Below are positions 44,850 through 54,604 of a stretch of DNA of 64,000 bases, piece after piece. Every line of letters starts with the position of its first letter. The stretch's first letter is position 1. The translations under genes were made by a program, and so were the position numbers. Source of the DNA: Rhodospirillales bacterium (GTDB lineage Bacteria > Pseudomonadota > Alphaproteobacteria > Rhodospirillales > UBA2165); NCBI GenBank assembly GCA_012960465.1, contig DUBF01000151.1, positions 1 to 64,000 on the forward strand, in the 5' to 3' direction. The notes under the pieces were generated by a model, which had not been told where the DNA came from, searched no databases, and saw only the letters and a list, made by a program, of their open reading frames with translations.

Positions 44850-46292
44850 TTACAGTTCTGGAAATGTGAAAGGGGATACTCCCCTATAGTTTTCAGCCAC
44901 TGAAATTTGCCGGTTTAGTGGTGGGTTGGCGCGTTGGTTGCAATTCATTCGCATGCAAAGACGGCAATTAACCCCAATTGGTGTGACTGCGGTCTGCTCG
45001 GTTAAATTGAGGCCGTCAGCATAGATTAACTGGGGGGCATAATCTATTTTACACCCAATACCAATTGAACGCTGTTGTTCTGCCGTATTATAGCCGACTG
45101 CCTTACTGCTAACGGTCCTGGAAATTGTGAAATAACGCGTCCCATCCTCCATTCCAACAATTTGTGGGATGATTTTATTAGGCGTACGAAACGCTGCATG
45201 TATATTCCAACGGGGACAGGTTCCGCCAAAGCGTGCAAAGTGAAAACCTGATGCGCTAAAACGCTTGGATATGTTGCCGGCATGATCGACCCTGAGAAAA
45301 AAGAAGGGCACGCCTTTAGAACCTGGACGCTGCAATGTGGTTAGGCGGTGGCTTGTTTGTTCGTAGCTTGAGCTGAATCTCTGACCCAGTAGGTCAATAT
45401 CGTAACGTAATTTTGTTGCTGCAATTTGGAATTGTTCATAAGGCATTATGACAGCTCCTGCAAAATAGTTGGCTAGCCCCAAACGACAAAGTTGTTTTGC
45501 TTCTTCACCTTGCAGCCCCGTGCTTAGTATCATTTCATCGAGTAGATTTTGGTACCCAAGAAGACCGGCATGTAGGGCAAGCTGAAATGTTCGAGAGGGT
45601 ACCTTGACTATTTCTGAGATAAATAAACGGCGACTATGTCGATCCAATCTCCAAGTAGTATCTGGTAATACATCAATTGGCATGATTCGAACTGAAATAT
45701 CATGGGCAGCTTTTAAGTGATCTTTTAGCCCAACGTATAGATTATCAAGGGACAATTCAGCATCGGTCCATAATGTTTCAGCGGCATTTTCCAGTTCTGG
45801 GAAATAATTGTTAGTATCATGAAAGTAATCGCGGACTTCCTCTATTGGGAAATGCGAGGTATTTGATGCAGTTGTACCTTCCTGATTGGCAAGTTGTTCC
45901 GCCATGGCTGCATTATTATTAAGACTTTCTCGGTAAGCTCGATATAGCGTTAAGACCGACTGAGCTGCTGAGGGGCTGGCTCCAACGAGATCTGTCAATT
46001 CGTGGTTGGAGAGTTCCAAACCTTTAAATATGGGGTCTGAAAAGATTTCTTTAAGTGATGCAGCCGCCTGACTATCATCATCGCCTGAGAACTCTTTGAG
46101 ACTAATATCAAATGCGTCGGCTAGTTGCAGAAGTATTTGCGCACTCAAAGGACGTTGATTTCGCTCCAATAGATTTAAATAGCTGGTGGATATGGCTAGA
46201 TCATCAGCCATTTGCGCTTGTGTAATATTCAATTCTCGTCGAAGGCGCCGTATCCGGTTACCAGCAAATATTTTTTGAGTACGTGTAGCCAC
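44850..46292 (-). CDS. XRE-family regulator of short-chain fatty-acid metabolism (ScfR/RamB type)
   Basis: Transcription factor of 480 residues. The N-terminal helix-turn-helix reads RIRRLRRELNITQAQMADDLAISTSYLNLLERNQRPLS (split here only for description). The middle has an IrrE/M78-like domain (about 185-310), and the C-terminal third carries a DUF2083 region with Cys residues (CRLCMRMNC) that may sense a metal or redox state. ScfR/RamB/PrpC-type proteins control glyoxylate-bypass and propionate genes in response to acyl-CoA, and this one is divergent from isocitrate lyase. I choose GTG 46292; TTG 46313 is also open. Other starts cannot be excluded. Confidence 0.87.
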   Translation of the reverse strand: MATRTQKIFAGNRIRRLRRELNITQAQMADDLAISTSYLNLLERNQRPLSAQILLQLADAFDISLKEFSGDDDSQAAASLKEIFSDPIFKGLELSNHELTDLVGASPSAAQSVLTLYRAYRESLNNNAAMAEQLANQEGTTASNTSHFPIEEVRDYFHDTNNYFPELENAAETLWTDAELSLDNLYVGLKDHLKAAHDISVRIMPIDVLPDTTWRLDRHSRRLFISEIVKVPSRTFQLALHAGLLGYQNLLDEMILSTGLQGEEAKQLCRLGLANYFAGAVIMPYEQFQIAATKLRYDIDLLGQRFSSSYEQTSHRLTTLQRPGSKGVPFFFLRVDHAGNISKRFSASGFHFARFGGTCPRWNIHAAFRTPNKIIPQIVGMEDGTRYFTISRTVSSKAVGYNTAEQQRSIGIGCKIDYAPQLIYADGLNLTEQTAVTPIGVNCRLCMRMNCNQRANPPLNRQISVAENYRGVSPFTFPEL

Positions 46293-46420
46293 TTGTTGAT
46301 ATCCCCATATCAAACTAATTTTCTATAATTTTACAACTCATACAATATGACAAAAATATACTATAAAATCTATATCAACAATACTCATAAAAAACAATAA
46401 GTTATCGACTAAGTCTAACA

Positions 46421-46455
46421 TTTAGTAAAATATACTTTCATATTTTAATACTAAA
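46421..46455. promoter_or_regulatory. Inverted repeat before aceA, candidate ScfR operator
   Basis: The arms TTTAGTA/TACTAAA, with AAATAT/ATATTT inside them, form an imperfect 35-bp palindrome (one arm is 3 bp longer). It ends right at the aceA Shine-Dalgarno and lies between the divergent regulator and aceA. It may be the site at which the ScfR-type regulator binds, or an mRNA hairpin that limits ribosome access. Confidence 0.45.
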
Positions 46456-46465
46456 GGATGTAATA

Positions 46466-47770
46466 ATGTCGAAGTTTGAAGAAAATAATAATGAAATATA
46501 TAAGACTTTAGTTCCTAAGGCGCCTGACGGTCGATTTGATGGTATCCAACGGCCTTATCAGCCAGAGGCTGTAGAACGTTTACGGGGTTCTGTTGTAATG
46601 GCTCAAACATTAGCGGAGCGTGGAGCAAATAGATTATGGGAACTTCTTCATAAAGAAGAATATATTAACACCTTAGGGGCGATGACTGGTAACCAGGCAA
46701 TGCAGCAGGTAAAGGCTGGATTGAAAGCTATCTATCTATCAGGTTGGCAGGTTGCCGCTGATGCAAATACTGCCGGGGCAATGTATCCTGACCAAAGCTT
46801 ATACCCTGCTAATGCTGCACCAGAACTTGTTGCTAAGATTAATAGAACCTTGCAACGGGCCGATCAGATAGAACATTCAGAAGGTGGCAGCAAGCGTGAC
46901 TGGTTTGCCCCCATTATTGCAGATGCAGAGGCGGGATTTGGCGGTCCTTTAAATGCGTTTGAGCTCACAAAAGCATTTATTGAAGCTGGCACCGCTGCAG
47001 TCCATTTTGAGGACCAATTAGCATCAGAAAAGAAGTGTGGTCATCTGGGTGGTAAGGTTCTCATACCCACTGCACAGCATATACGTAATCTAACTGCAGC
47101 TCGATTAGCGGCGGATGTTATGGGAGTACCAACGCTTATTGTTTCTCGCACAGATGCTGAAAGTGCGAAACTGCTTACCAGCGATATTGATGAGCGTGAT
47201 CGTCCGTTTATCGAATCAACAGAGCGAACGTTGGAAGGTTTTTATAATATCAAATGTGGTATTGAAGCATGTATATCTCGCCAGCTTTCTTACGCCCCCT
47301 ATTCTGATATGTTGTGGTGGGAGACCTCAAAACCAGACCTCGGTGAAGCGCGTGAATTTGCAGAGGCTATACACGAGAAGTTTCCGGGAAAATTATTAGC
47401 TTATAATTGTAGTCCAAGTTTCAACTGGGCGGCTAATTTAGAGCCAGAGACAATCGCAACTTTTCAAGAAGAATTAGGGCGGATGGGATATAAGTTTCAG
47501 TTTGTCACTTTGGCGGGATTTCATCAACTCAATCATGGAATGTTTGAATTAGCTAAAGGTTATAGCAAACGAGGTATGGCTGCGTATTCAGAGCTTCAAG
47601 AGGCAGAATTTTTAAGTGAAAAAGATGGATATACCGCAACCCGCCATCAACGCGAGGTAGGAACAGGTTATTTTGATGCAGTTGCAAGCGCCATAAGTGG
47701 AGATCAGTCTTCAACAACGGCAATGTCCGGATCTACGGAATCGGAGCAATTTAAATCTGCAGCTGCTTGA
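46466..47770 (+). CDS. aceA: Isocitrate lyase
   Basis: First enzyme of the glyoxylate bypass (434 aa), splitting isocitrate to glyoxylate and succinate. The active-site signature [10 protein letters not shown], with catalytic Cys, lies near 188-197. [20 protein letters not shown] and NCSPSFNW are other conserved active-site segments. The length is that of the compact E. coli-type enzyme. ATG 46466 follows AAAGGATG. An inverted repeat upstream and the divergent ScfR-type gene indicate acyl-CoA-responsive control. Malate synthase is not in the window. Two terminator-like hairpins follow. Confidence 0.95.
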   Translation: MSKFEENNNEIYKTLVPKAPDGRFDGIQRPYQPEAVERLRGSVVMAQTLAERGANRLWELLHKEEYINTLGAMTGNQAMQQVKAGLKAIYLSGWQVAADANTAGAMYPDQSLYPANAAPELVAKINRTLQRADQIEHSEGGSKRDWFAPIIADAEAGFGGPLNAFELTKAFIEAGTAAVHFEDQLASEKKCGHLGGKVLIPTAQHIRNLTAARLAADVMGVPTLIVSRTDAESAKLLTSDIDERDRPFIESTERTLEGFYNIKCGIEACISRQLSYAPYSDMLWWETSKPDLGEAREFAEAIHEKFPGKLLAYNCSPSFNWAANLEPETIATFQEELGRMGYKFQFVTLAGFHQLNHGMFELAKGYSKRGMAAYSELQEAEFLSEKDGYTATRHQREVGTGYFDAVASAISGDQSSTTAMSGSTESEQFKSAAA

Positions 47771-47855
47771 TAATGGTTATTTAGGATGGAGAAACTAAAA
47801 AATAAAAGCACGATCTTATAATTTCTCCTAAGCAGATTATTCTGCTTTAATGAGT

Positions 47856-47915
47856 AAGCCCGCATTTTAACTCCTTAATTTAGTAATTTTGGAGCGAAAG
47901 AGGCGGGCTTTCTTT
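47856..47915 (+). terminator. Terminator region after aceA
   Basis: The stem AAGCCCGC (47856-47863) pairs with GCGGGCTT (47903-47910), followed by TCTTTTT. The long loop contains an inner CTCC/GGAG pairing. A smaller hairpin (AAGCAGA/TCTGCTT, 47830-47847) lies just before it. Together they should end the aceA transcript. Confidence 0.65.
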
Positions 47916-47977
47916 TTCCAATAAATAATGCCAATGTCCGCCCTAAAAATCAGTTTTTTGGATCAAATCAAAATCAT

Positions 47978-49621
47978 ATGCAACAAAATAATATTCCTAT
48001 TCTAATTGCTGGCGGAGGGCCTGTGGGACTTTGTTTGTCAATGGAGTTGTCAACAAGGGGAATAGCTAATTTATTAGTTAATAAGCGCTCTGAAACAACT
48101 ATACACCCTAAGGGTAGCACAATTAACAGCAGGACGATGGAACATTTACGCCGTTATGGGGCATCATCTTCTATTCGTAAATCTGGCTTGCCGGAAAACT
48201 ATCCAACAGATAGTACTTATGTTTCGCGTCTGAATGGTTATGAACTTGGTCGAATTAAAATGCCGACCCTGCGGCAAAAATTAAACAATCCTGGTCCATG
48301 GGGTGAGACAGCTTTGACCCCTGAACCTATTCATCGTTCAAATCAAATGTATTTTGAAGCAGTGATGCGAACTCACGCGGAAAGTTTTAAAGAAGCTGAT
48401 ATTCGTTTTGGTTGGGATTTAATTTCTTTTGAAGATAACGGCAGTTACGTGAAAGCTAAAATTACGGAAGTTTCCACTAATAAAACTTACTCTATCGATT
48501 GTGAATATTTAATGGGATGTGACGGGGCAGGCGGCATCGTGCGCCGGCAACTTGGATTCAAATACGCGGGTCGCGAGAGTACGGGCGACCGATTTTACGA
48601 CGGTAGTATGGTCTCAATTTATGCTCGATCACCCATGGTTAAGAAAATACGCACCATGTCCGATTCCTGGCATTATTGGACAATTAATCCAGAAGGACGC
48701 ACTGATTTTATCTCCTTAAATGGTGATGACGAATTCGTACTCTTATCTGAAATTCCCTCGGATCTTTCTTTGGAAGAAGTTGATGCAGAAGAAATTTTTC
48801 GTATTGCCGTGGGTGCTGATATTGACGTTGAAATTATTTCTGTTCAGGAATGGCAAGCAGGGTTGGCAATGGTTACAGACCACTATCAAAAGGGTCGAGT
48901 TATTTTAGCTGGTGACGCAGTTCATTTATTTACACCGTCAGGGGGTTTTGGTTTTAATACTGGGATCGATGACGTTGCAAATATTGGCTGGAAACTTGCG
49001 GCTGTAGTCCAAGGATTTGGTGGTGAAAAGTTAATTGATAGTTATGAGACTGAACGCCGACCAATTGGTATTCGAAATACTAACACGTCGGGACAATATG
49101 CAGATAAAATTGGGAATTTAAAATTCCCAGACTTTATAGAAGAAGACAGTACTCGTGGTAATGAAGCTAGAAATATTCTCCAGGTTGAATTGGCATCGTT
49201 CAAAGAAGAGTTCGCCAGTCTGGGTATTGTATTGGGTGCTCGGTATGATGCCTCGCCGTTGATAATTAGCGATGGATCAGAAGCACCACCGGATGAACCC
49301 GCTAAATATATTCCTTCTAGTGTGCCTGGTGGGCGATTACCGCACTATTGGATTGGTGATAAAGACAGTATTTATGATAAATTAGGTCCGTGGTTTAATA
49401 TTTTACAGATTGGACCGAATGCCCCAGGTGTTTTGGCCTTTGAAAAAGCGGCAAATGAGCTCAGCATCCCTATCAATAAAATAAAAATCGAAGAAATTAG
49501 TGCACTAAATTTGTATCAGAAGAGTATTCTTCTTGTTAGGCCAGATCAACATATAGCGTGGCGAGGGAATGAAGTTCCAGAGGACGTATATGGATTATTG
49601 AAATTAACCATTGGGAAATAG
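47978..49621 (+). CDS. FAD-dependent aromatic monooxygenase (PheA/TfdB/MhpA family)
   Basis: Flavoprotein hydroxylase of 547 residues using NAD(P)H and O2. The dinucleotide fold is at the N-terminus (ILIAGGGPVGLCLSMEL, 7-23), the middle has LMGCDGAGGIVRRQL (the DG motif) and the second FAD motif is LAGDAVHLFTPSGGFGFNTGIDD near 308-330. The C-terminal thioredoxin-like domain (about 400-547) is shortened and divergent. It probably hydroxylates a phenolic or related ring. It stands alone on its strand between aceA and argG, with no ring-cleavage genes beside it, so the pathway cannot be named. Confidence 0.88.
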   Translation: MQQNNIPILIAGGGPVGLCLSMELSTRGIANLLVNKRSETTIHPKGSTINSRTMEHLRRYGASSSIRKSGLPENYPTDSTYVSRLNGYELGRIKMPTLRQKLNNPGPWGETALTPEPIHRSNQMYFEAVMRTHAESFKEADIRFGWDLISFEDNGSYVKAKITEVSTNKTYSIDCEYLMGCDGAGGIVRRQLGFKYAGRESTGDRFYDGSMVSIYARSPMVKKIRTMSDSWHYWTINPEGRTDFISLNGDDEFVLLSEIPSDLSLEEVDAEEIFRIAVGADIDVEIISVQEWQAGLAMVTDHYQKGRVILAGDAVHLFTPSGGFGFNTGIDDVANIGWKLAAVVQGFGGEKLIDSYETERRPIGIRNTNTSGQYADKIGNLKFPDFIEEDSTRGNEARNILQVELASFKEEFASLGIVLGARYDASPLIISDGSEAPPDEPAKYIPSSVPGGRLPHYWIGDKDSIYDKLGPWFNILQIGPNAPGVLAFEKAANELSIPINKIKIEEISALNLYQKSILLVRPDQHIAWRGNEVPEDVYGLLKLTIGK

Positions 49622-49782
49622 GATTCAATATACAACCCTATTAAATTATTATAATTCCTAGTAAAATCAAATCTCTTCATTATAGATTTTATTTTAAATA
49701 GTGGCTTATTCTTGAAGTGATGTAGCATTAGCATATACTGCCCGACCTATTGTTTCTTATTGTGGATTGAAGGAATATATTT

Positions 49783-51006
49783 GTGCCCAAAAGCATAAAA
49801 AATAGAGATGTCAAAAAAGTAGTTCTGGCTTACTCCGGAGGCTTGGATACATCTGTTATTTTACGTTGGTTGCAAGATGAATATCAATGTGAAGTTGTGA
49901 CATTTACAGCTGACCTTGGGCAAGGTGAAGAAATCGAGCCTGCGAGAGCCAAGGCTGAAGCTATGGGTATAAAAGAAATTTATATTGAGGACCTGCGCGA
50001 AGAATTTATTCGCGATTATGTTTTTCCTATGTTCAGATCAAATGCCATTTATGAGGGCACATATCTCTTAGGCACCTCAATTGCGCGCCCTCTTATCGCA
50101 AAAAGACAAATCGAAATTGCTCAAGAAGTTGGCGCGGATGCAGTGTCGCATGGGGCTACAGGAAAAGGTAATGATCAGATCAGATTTGAGTTGGGTTATT
50201 ATGGCCTTAATCCAGATATTACCGTGATCGCGCCGTGGCGGGAATGGGATTTGAATTCTCGTAATAAACTGATTGAATATGCCCGTAAGCACCAAATCCA
50301 AGTTCCTAAGGATAAGGAAGGTGAGGCGCCTTATTCAACTGATGCAAACCTTCTACATATATCTTATGAAGGCAAAGTACTTGAAGATCCGTGGCAAGAG
50401 CCAAAGGAGTCGATGTTCACCCGCTCGGTATCTCCAGAAGACGCACCAGATACACCCACGATAATTGAGGTTGATTTTGAATGTGGCGACCCAGTAGCGA
50501 TAGATGGTAAAAAATTCAGTCCTGCAAGGTTGCTGACGCGTTTAAATGAATTAGCGGGTACTAATGGTATCGGTCGAATTGATATAGTTGAAAATCGTTT
50601 TGTAGGAATGAAATCACGGGGTGTATATGAGACGCCCGGGGGTACAATATTGCTTTCCGCCCGTCGAGCAATTGAGAGTATCACGCTTGATAAAGGTGCA
50701 CTTCATCTTAAAGATGAATTAATGCCTCGTTACGCAGAACTACTTTATAATGGTTTCTGGTTTTCTCCGGAGCGTGAAATGTTACAAAGTGCGATTGATA
50801 TAAGCCAAAAGAATGTGACCGGCACTGTACGCATCAAACTCTATAAGGGAAATGTCATCATACTTGGTCGTAAGTCTCCTCATAGCCTTTACGATGAAGA
50901 TATGGCTACATTTGAAGAAGATTCTGTTTATGATCAGCAGGATGCTGAGGGTTTTATTAAGTTAAATGCACTTCGTTTACGGCTTGCGGCAAAACTAAAG
51001 AACTAA
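49783..51006 (+). CDS. argG: Argininosuccinate synthase
   Basis: Enzyme of 407 residues joining citrulline and aspartate with ATP in arginine biosynthesis. The PP-loop is [16 protein letters not shown] near residues 13-28. Other conserved segments are [30 protein letters not shown] and SPEDAPD. The start is GTG 49783 with AAGGA about 10 nt upstream, giving [20 protein letters not shown]. It is followed 21 bp later by the KdsB-like gene on the same strand. ArgB is encoded about 10 kb to the right on the other strand. Confidence 0.96.
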   Translation: MPKSIKNRDVKKVVLAYSGGLDTSVILRWLQDEYQCEVVTFTADLGQGEEIEPARAKAEAMGIKEIYIEDLREEFIRDYVFPMFRSNAIYEGTYLLGTSIARPLIAKRQIEIAQEVGADAVSHGATGKGNDQIRFELGYYGLNPDITVIAPWREWDLNSRNKLIEYARKHQIQVPKDKEGEAPYSTDANLLHISYEGKVLEDPWQEPKESMFTRSVSPEDAPDTPTIIEVDFECGDPVAIDGKKFSPARLLTRLNELAGTNGIGRIDIVENRFVGMKSRGVYETPGGTILLSARRAIESITLDKGALHLKDELMPRYAELLYNGFWFSPEREMLQSAIDISQKNVTGTVRIKLYKGNVIILGRKSPHSLYDEDMATFEEDSVYDQQDAEGFIKLNALRLRLAAKLKN

Positions 51007-51027
51007 ATTTACAGCTAATCTGATAGT

Positions 51028-51819
51028 ATGATTCTTAACCCCCTCATCGTTATTCCATCTCAGTTGAACGAGCTTGGCGAGCCAAAAAAACAACTCGCTG
51101 ACGTTAATGGACAGTCTATGGTTGTCCAATCCTATAGACGAGTAAAGGAAGCCGGGATTGGTAGTATAATTGTTGACTGTATTGATGATGATGTTGCGGA
51201 GGCTTTAGGCGATGCGGGGGCTTACACCGTTAAAACAAATCCTGAAGATCTACCTAAAAATCATAATTATAGAACTGAATCTGGCGCTGAGCGAATTCAG
51301 GCCACCGTTAATCGATTTGATCGTTTTTATACTCATGATTTGATTATAAATATCCATGAAGACATGCCGACACTGGAGCCAAAATATATCCGAGCTCTTA
51401 TGTACGCCTTGGTCGACCGAGAAGTTGGAATGGCTACAATGGTTTGTCCGCTAGAACAAGATGAATTAAACGATGCCAATATCGTAAAGACCGTCGTTGA
51501 TTGGAATGAAGGTCGAGTTGTATATGTAATGAAAAGCTCGAAAGTGGGAACCGTTGTTGACTTCTCTCGTGATCCAAAGTTGTTAGCCGATCGACCGCTT
51601 TTTCGTCACGTACCCATCTATGCTTATAAGCGAGGGGCCTTGGATCGTTTTGTTAATTCACCACCAACGGATCGAGAACTTGATGAAAATATTGAAAGTT
51701 TGCGTGTTCTGGAGGCTGGTATTAGGATGGACGTATGTCTTGTAGATAGCGCGCCGTTTAAGGTGAAAAATGGGGAAGATCTTGAAAAGATACGAGTAGA
51801 TTTAGACCTTAGCCTTTAG
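51028..51819 (+). CDS. KdsB-like (CMP-Kdo synthetase family) protein, signature residues lost
   Basis: Protein of 263 residues that aligns over its full length with CMP-Kdo synthetase: VIPSQLNELGEPKKQLADVNGQ at the start, SGAERI, EVGMATMVCPL, HVPIYAYKRGALDRFVNSPPT, LRVLEAG and EDLEKIR. Yet several catalytic elements differ. RYxSxRLPGKPL has become QLNELGEPKKQL. The QGDEP motif reads HEDMP (Asp112 kept, Glu lost). The metal-binding Asp of GVDTPED is Lys247 in KVKNGED. It may be inactive, or use another sugar. It sits in a likely operon with argG (21-bp gap). Assigning real KdsB activity would be unsafe. Confidence 0.75.
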   Translation: MILNPLIVIPSQLNELGEPKKQLADVNGQSMVVQSYRRVKEAGIGSIIVDCIDDDVAEALGDAGAYTVKTNPEDLPKNHNYRTESGAERIQATVNRFDRFYTHDLIINIHEDMPTLEPKYIRALMYALVDREVGMATMVCPLEQDELNDANIVKTVVDWNEGRVVYVMKSSKVGTVVDFSRDPKLLADRPLFRHVPIYAYKRGALDRFVNSPPTDRELDENIESLRVLEAGIRMDVCLVDSAPFKVKNGEDLEKIRVDLDLSL

Positions 51820-51865
51820 TCAATCTCTTATTCATGAGAATAGGACGAAGAAATTAACGCCTTAA

Positions 51866-52981
51866 TTAGCTATCTTCCAATGCCCGAGGTGTCGAGGTTG
51901 CTGTGACGTCTTCAGATCCCACTTTTTCTCCTAGTTCAATCTCGGTTATGCGTTCGCCGCGTTTTGTTATTTTTTCTGTTGAAGTTCCAATTTGGTTTAG
52001 ATCAGCATCTGCCTGGCGCATGTGGGTATGTAATTTCTCAACCCGATCATCTAGACGTTTTACATCTTCCAGCATGATTTGGACTTCATTCTGTATAACG
52101 CCCGCTTGTTCGCGCATATGGACGTCTTTAAGTACAGCGCGAACTGTATTCAGGGTTGCCATCAATGTTGTTGGTGAAACAATCCACACTTTGGAGCGGT
52201 ACGATTTTTCTACTATCTCCGGTAGACTAGCGTGAAGCTCAGCATAGATTGCTTCGGATGGTAGGAACATTAGTGCCGACTCGGCTGTTTCACCTGGGAT
52301 AATATATTTTTCTTTTATATCTTGAATATGTTTAATAATTGCAGCGCCTAAACTGCGCAAAGCAATCTTTTGATCTGCTTCGCCATCAGCATTACGGAGT
52401 AAATGATAGGATTCAAGCGGGAACTTTGAGTCAATAACAATTGGCCCGGGTGGATTTGGTAAATCCAAAACGCAATCCGCACGCTTACTATTGGACATTG
52501 TTACCTGAAATGCATAAGCTGAGGGCGGTAGGATTGAACTTACCAGATCTTTAAGTTGGATTTCGCCAAAGGCACCTCGAGCTTGTTTATTTGATAAAAT
52601 ATCCTGCAGGCCAACCATTTGTTCTGATAGTCCTGTGATATTCTTTTGGGCTGTATCAATCACCGCCAAACGTTCATGGAGTTGTTTTAGTGTAACACCT
52701 GTTTTTTCTGTTTGTTGAACCAATCCATCGCCGAGCCTTTTGGTCAGTGCTTCGAAGCGCTCATTCACAGTGGTCTGACCTTGTTCCATTCGGCCCTTGA
52801 GTTCAGCCTGAGCAGTTATTGAGTTTTGTGCCTGTTCTTGTGCTAGGCGCTGTGACATTTCAGAAAATTCAACTAATTGTTGGTTTAATCGAGAACGATC
52901 CCGATCCCCGCGTACCAATAAAAAGACAGTAGTTACCAAAGAAATAATTATTAAAACTATTAAAATTAAATTTGCATCCAT
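51866..52981 (-). CDS. rmuC: DNA recombination protein RmuC homologue
   Basis: Protein of 371 residues with an N-terminal membrane helix (ANLILIVLIIISLVTTVFLLV), a long coiled coil (about 30-130) and a RmuC nuclease-like domain (about 135-330). The domain contains GAFGEIQLKDLVSSILPPSAY, RADCVLDLP and VIDSKFPLESYH, the last with the Asp and Lys of a PD-(D/E)xK-type site. RmuC limits DNA inversions between short repeats in E. coli and is linked with phage defence in some species; the biochemical role is unsettled. It converges on the KdsB-like gene and is divergent from def. It starts at ATG 52981. Confidence 0.9.
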   Translation of the reverse strand: MDANLILIVLIIISLVTTVFLLVRGDRDRSRLNQQLVEFSEMSQRLAQEQAQNSITAQAELKGRMEQGQTTVNERFEALTKRLGDGLVQQTEKTGVTLKQLHERLAVIDTAQKNITGLSEQMVGLQDILSNKQARGAFGEIQLKDLVSSILPPSAYAFQVTMSNSKRADCVLDLPNPPGPIVIDSKFPLESYHLLRNADGEADQKIALRSLGAAIIKHIQDIKEKYIIPGETAESALMFLPSEAIYAELHASLPEIVEKSYRSKVWIVSPTTLMATLNTVRAVLKDVHMREQAGVIQNEVQIMLEDVKRLDDRVEKLHTHMRQADADLNQIGTSTEKITKRGERITEIELGEKVGSEDVTATSTPRALEDS

Positions 52982-53083
52982 GTGCTATAGAACCATTTCA
53001 AAGAATTATTTTTTTTACCAACTGGATCTAGCCTGACGACCGCCTAAATTGCAATCAAGTTGGCTAAACGGAGCCATGTTATC

Positions 53084-53112
53084 TTGACGGAGCACTCAGC
53101 GTATCTTATGTC
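53084..53112 (+). promoter_or_regulatory. Possible promoter of the def-fmt-truA operon
   Basis: TTGACG at 53084-53089 and TATGTC at 53107-53112 are separated by 17 bp, a good sigma-70-type spacing, and lie about 30 bp before the def start codon. The -10 hexamer is only a partial match. Confidence 0.35.
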
Positions 53113-53144
53113 AATCGAAGATCTTAAGGAAGTATATCTGAATT

Positions 53145-53654
53145 ATGGCACTTTTACCTATAATCGTGGCGCCGGATCCTCGTTTGAAGGTCAAATGTGA
53201 GGATGTTGAAGAAGTAACGGGTGATCTTAGGCGATTAATGGATGATATGTTAGAGACAATGTATGATGCTCCTGGTATTGGTTTAGCTGCCCCTCAAGTT
53301 GGTGTAACAAAACGTATTATTGTTGTCGATGTGTCTAAGAGTGAGAACGATAAACACTCTTATAAAATGATCAATCCAGAAATAATTTGGGCTTCTGACC
53401 AGTTTGTTGATTATGAAGAGGGCTGTCTGTCCTTGCCAGAACAATATGCGCAGGTAAAGCGGCCCGAAGAGATTCACCTCAGTTACGTTGATCCTGAAGG
53501 AATGGTTCAAATTTTAAAAACAAGTGGTATTTTAGCAACTTGTATCCAGCATGAAATAGATCACCTCGATGGTAAGTTATTTGTTGATCACATATCAAAG
53601 CTTCGGCGTGATTTTATTATTCGCAAACTTAAAAAATACAAAGCGGCACTCTGA
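53145..53654 (+). CDS. def: Peptide deformylase
   Basis: Metalloenzyme of 169 residues that removes the formyl group from nascent proteins. The three motifs are intact: GIGLAAPQVG (about 44-53), EEGCLSLPEQ with the Cys metal ligand near 94, and QHEIDHLDG with the His ligands near 137-141. It starts at ATG 53145. It is followed 11 bp later by fmt and then truA, the standard alphaproteobacterial order, so removal and addition of the formyl group are encoded together. Confidence 0.96.
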   Translation: MALLPIIVAPDPRLKVKCEDVEEVTGDLRRLMDDMLETMYDAPGIGLAAPQVGVTKRIIVVDVSKSENDKHSYKMINPEIIWASDQFVDYEEGCLSLPEQYAQVKRPEEIHLSYVDPEGMVQILKTSGILATCIQHEIDHLDGKLFVDHISKLRRDFIIRKLKKYKAAL

Positions 53655-53665
53655 GTTGACTCCAT

Positions 53666-54604
53666 ATGGCAGTTGAGAAAAAAACTAAATTACGCATAGC
53701 ATTTATGGGGACACCAGAATTTGCAGTCCCAATTCTTGAGGCTTTAGTTTCCGTTGGTCATGAAATTATTTGCGTCTATACTCAACCACCTCGCACAGGA
53801 GGCCGTGGTCAAAAGGAAAAAAAAACGCCCATTCATATTAGAGCTGAAAAATTTGGCATTAACGTACGCGTGCCTAAAGATTTTCGATTTAAACAACAAC
53901 AACGGGCTTTTGCTGACTTGAATATCGATTGTGCTGTTGTAGTCGCATACGGTTTAATCTTGCCTGGAGTTATTTTAACGGCGCCAAAGCTAGGATGTCT
54001 TAATATTCACGCGTCTTTGTTGCCGAGGTGGCGCGGCGCGGCGCCTATCCAGCGGGCTATTTTGACCGGTGATGAAGAGAGTGGCGTTACTATAATGCAA
54101 ATGGATGAGGGTCTAGATACTGGCGCGATGTTGATGGTAGGTCGGGTTGCAATCACACGCGAAACAACAGGTGAGAGCCTCCACAACACACTTTCTGAGA
54201 TTGGATCATCGCTTATTATTAAAGTTTTGAATGCTCTTATGGAGGGTAAAATTTGGCCGACAGATCAGCCTGAGGACGGTGTAACATATGCTAAAAAATT
54301 AGAACGATCTGAAGGGCATATTGATTGGCGAAAACCTGCTGAAGATATTGAGAGGCTGATAAGAGCGTTTACACCTTGGCCTGGTAGTTGGTTTGAAGTG
54401 AAGGGGGAAAGAATCAAGATATTGTCGGCGCAAGTTAAAAATATCGACGGAGTACCGGGCACGGTTATGGATGATAAGCTAACTATTTCCTGCGGTGTTG
54501 ATGGGCTCCAGTTAAATACTGTACAGAGAGCAGGTAAAAGTCCGATGACAGTTGCGGAGTTTTTGCGAGGTTTTAAACTACCAATCGGTACTGTTGTCAA
54601 CTGA
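53666..54604 (+). CDS. fmt: Methionyl-tRNA formyltransferase
   Basis: Enzyme of 312 residues formylating initiator Met-tRNA with 10-formyl-THF. The N-terminal Rossmann domain has FMGTPEFAVPILEALV, the signature NIHASLLPRWRGAAPIQ holds catalytic Asn and His, and GVTIMQMDEGLDTGAML holds the catalytic Asp. The C-terminal domain (about 205-310) binds tRNA and has KLERSEGHIDW. It starts at ATG 53666 and its TGA overlaps the truA ATG by one base, showing translational coupling. Confidence 0.96.
   Translation: MAVEKKTKLRIAFMGTPEFAVPILEALVSVGHEIICVYTQPPRTGGRGQKEKKTPIHIRAEKFGINVRVPKDFRFKQQQRAFADLNIDCAVVVAYGLILPGVILTAPKLGCLNIHASLLPRWRGAAPIQRAILTGDEESGVTIMQMDEGLDTGAMLMVGRVAITRETTGESLHNTLSEIGSSLIIKVLNALMEGKIWPTDQPEDGVTYAKKLERSEGHIDWRKPAEDIERLIRAFTPWPGSWFEVKGERIKILSAQVKNIDGVPGTVMDDKLTISCGVDGLQLNTVQRAGKSPMTVAEFLRGFKLPIGTVVN

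Noticed and set aside
51028-51819. Annotating the gene after argG simply as KdsB
   Set aside because: Key residues are changed, so I list it as KdsB-like without a gene symbol.
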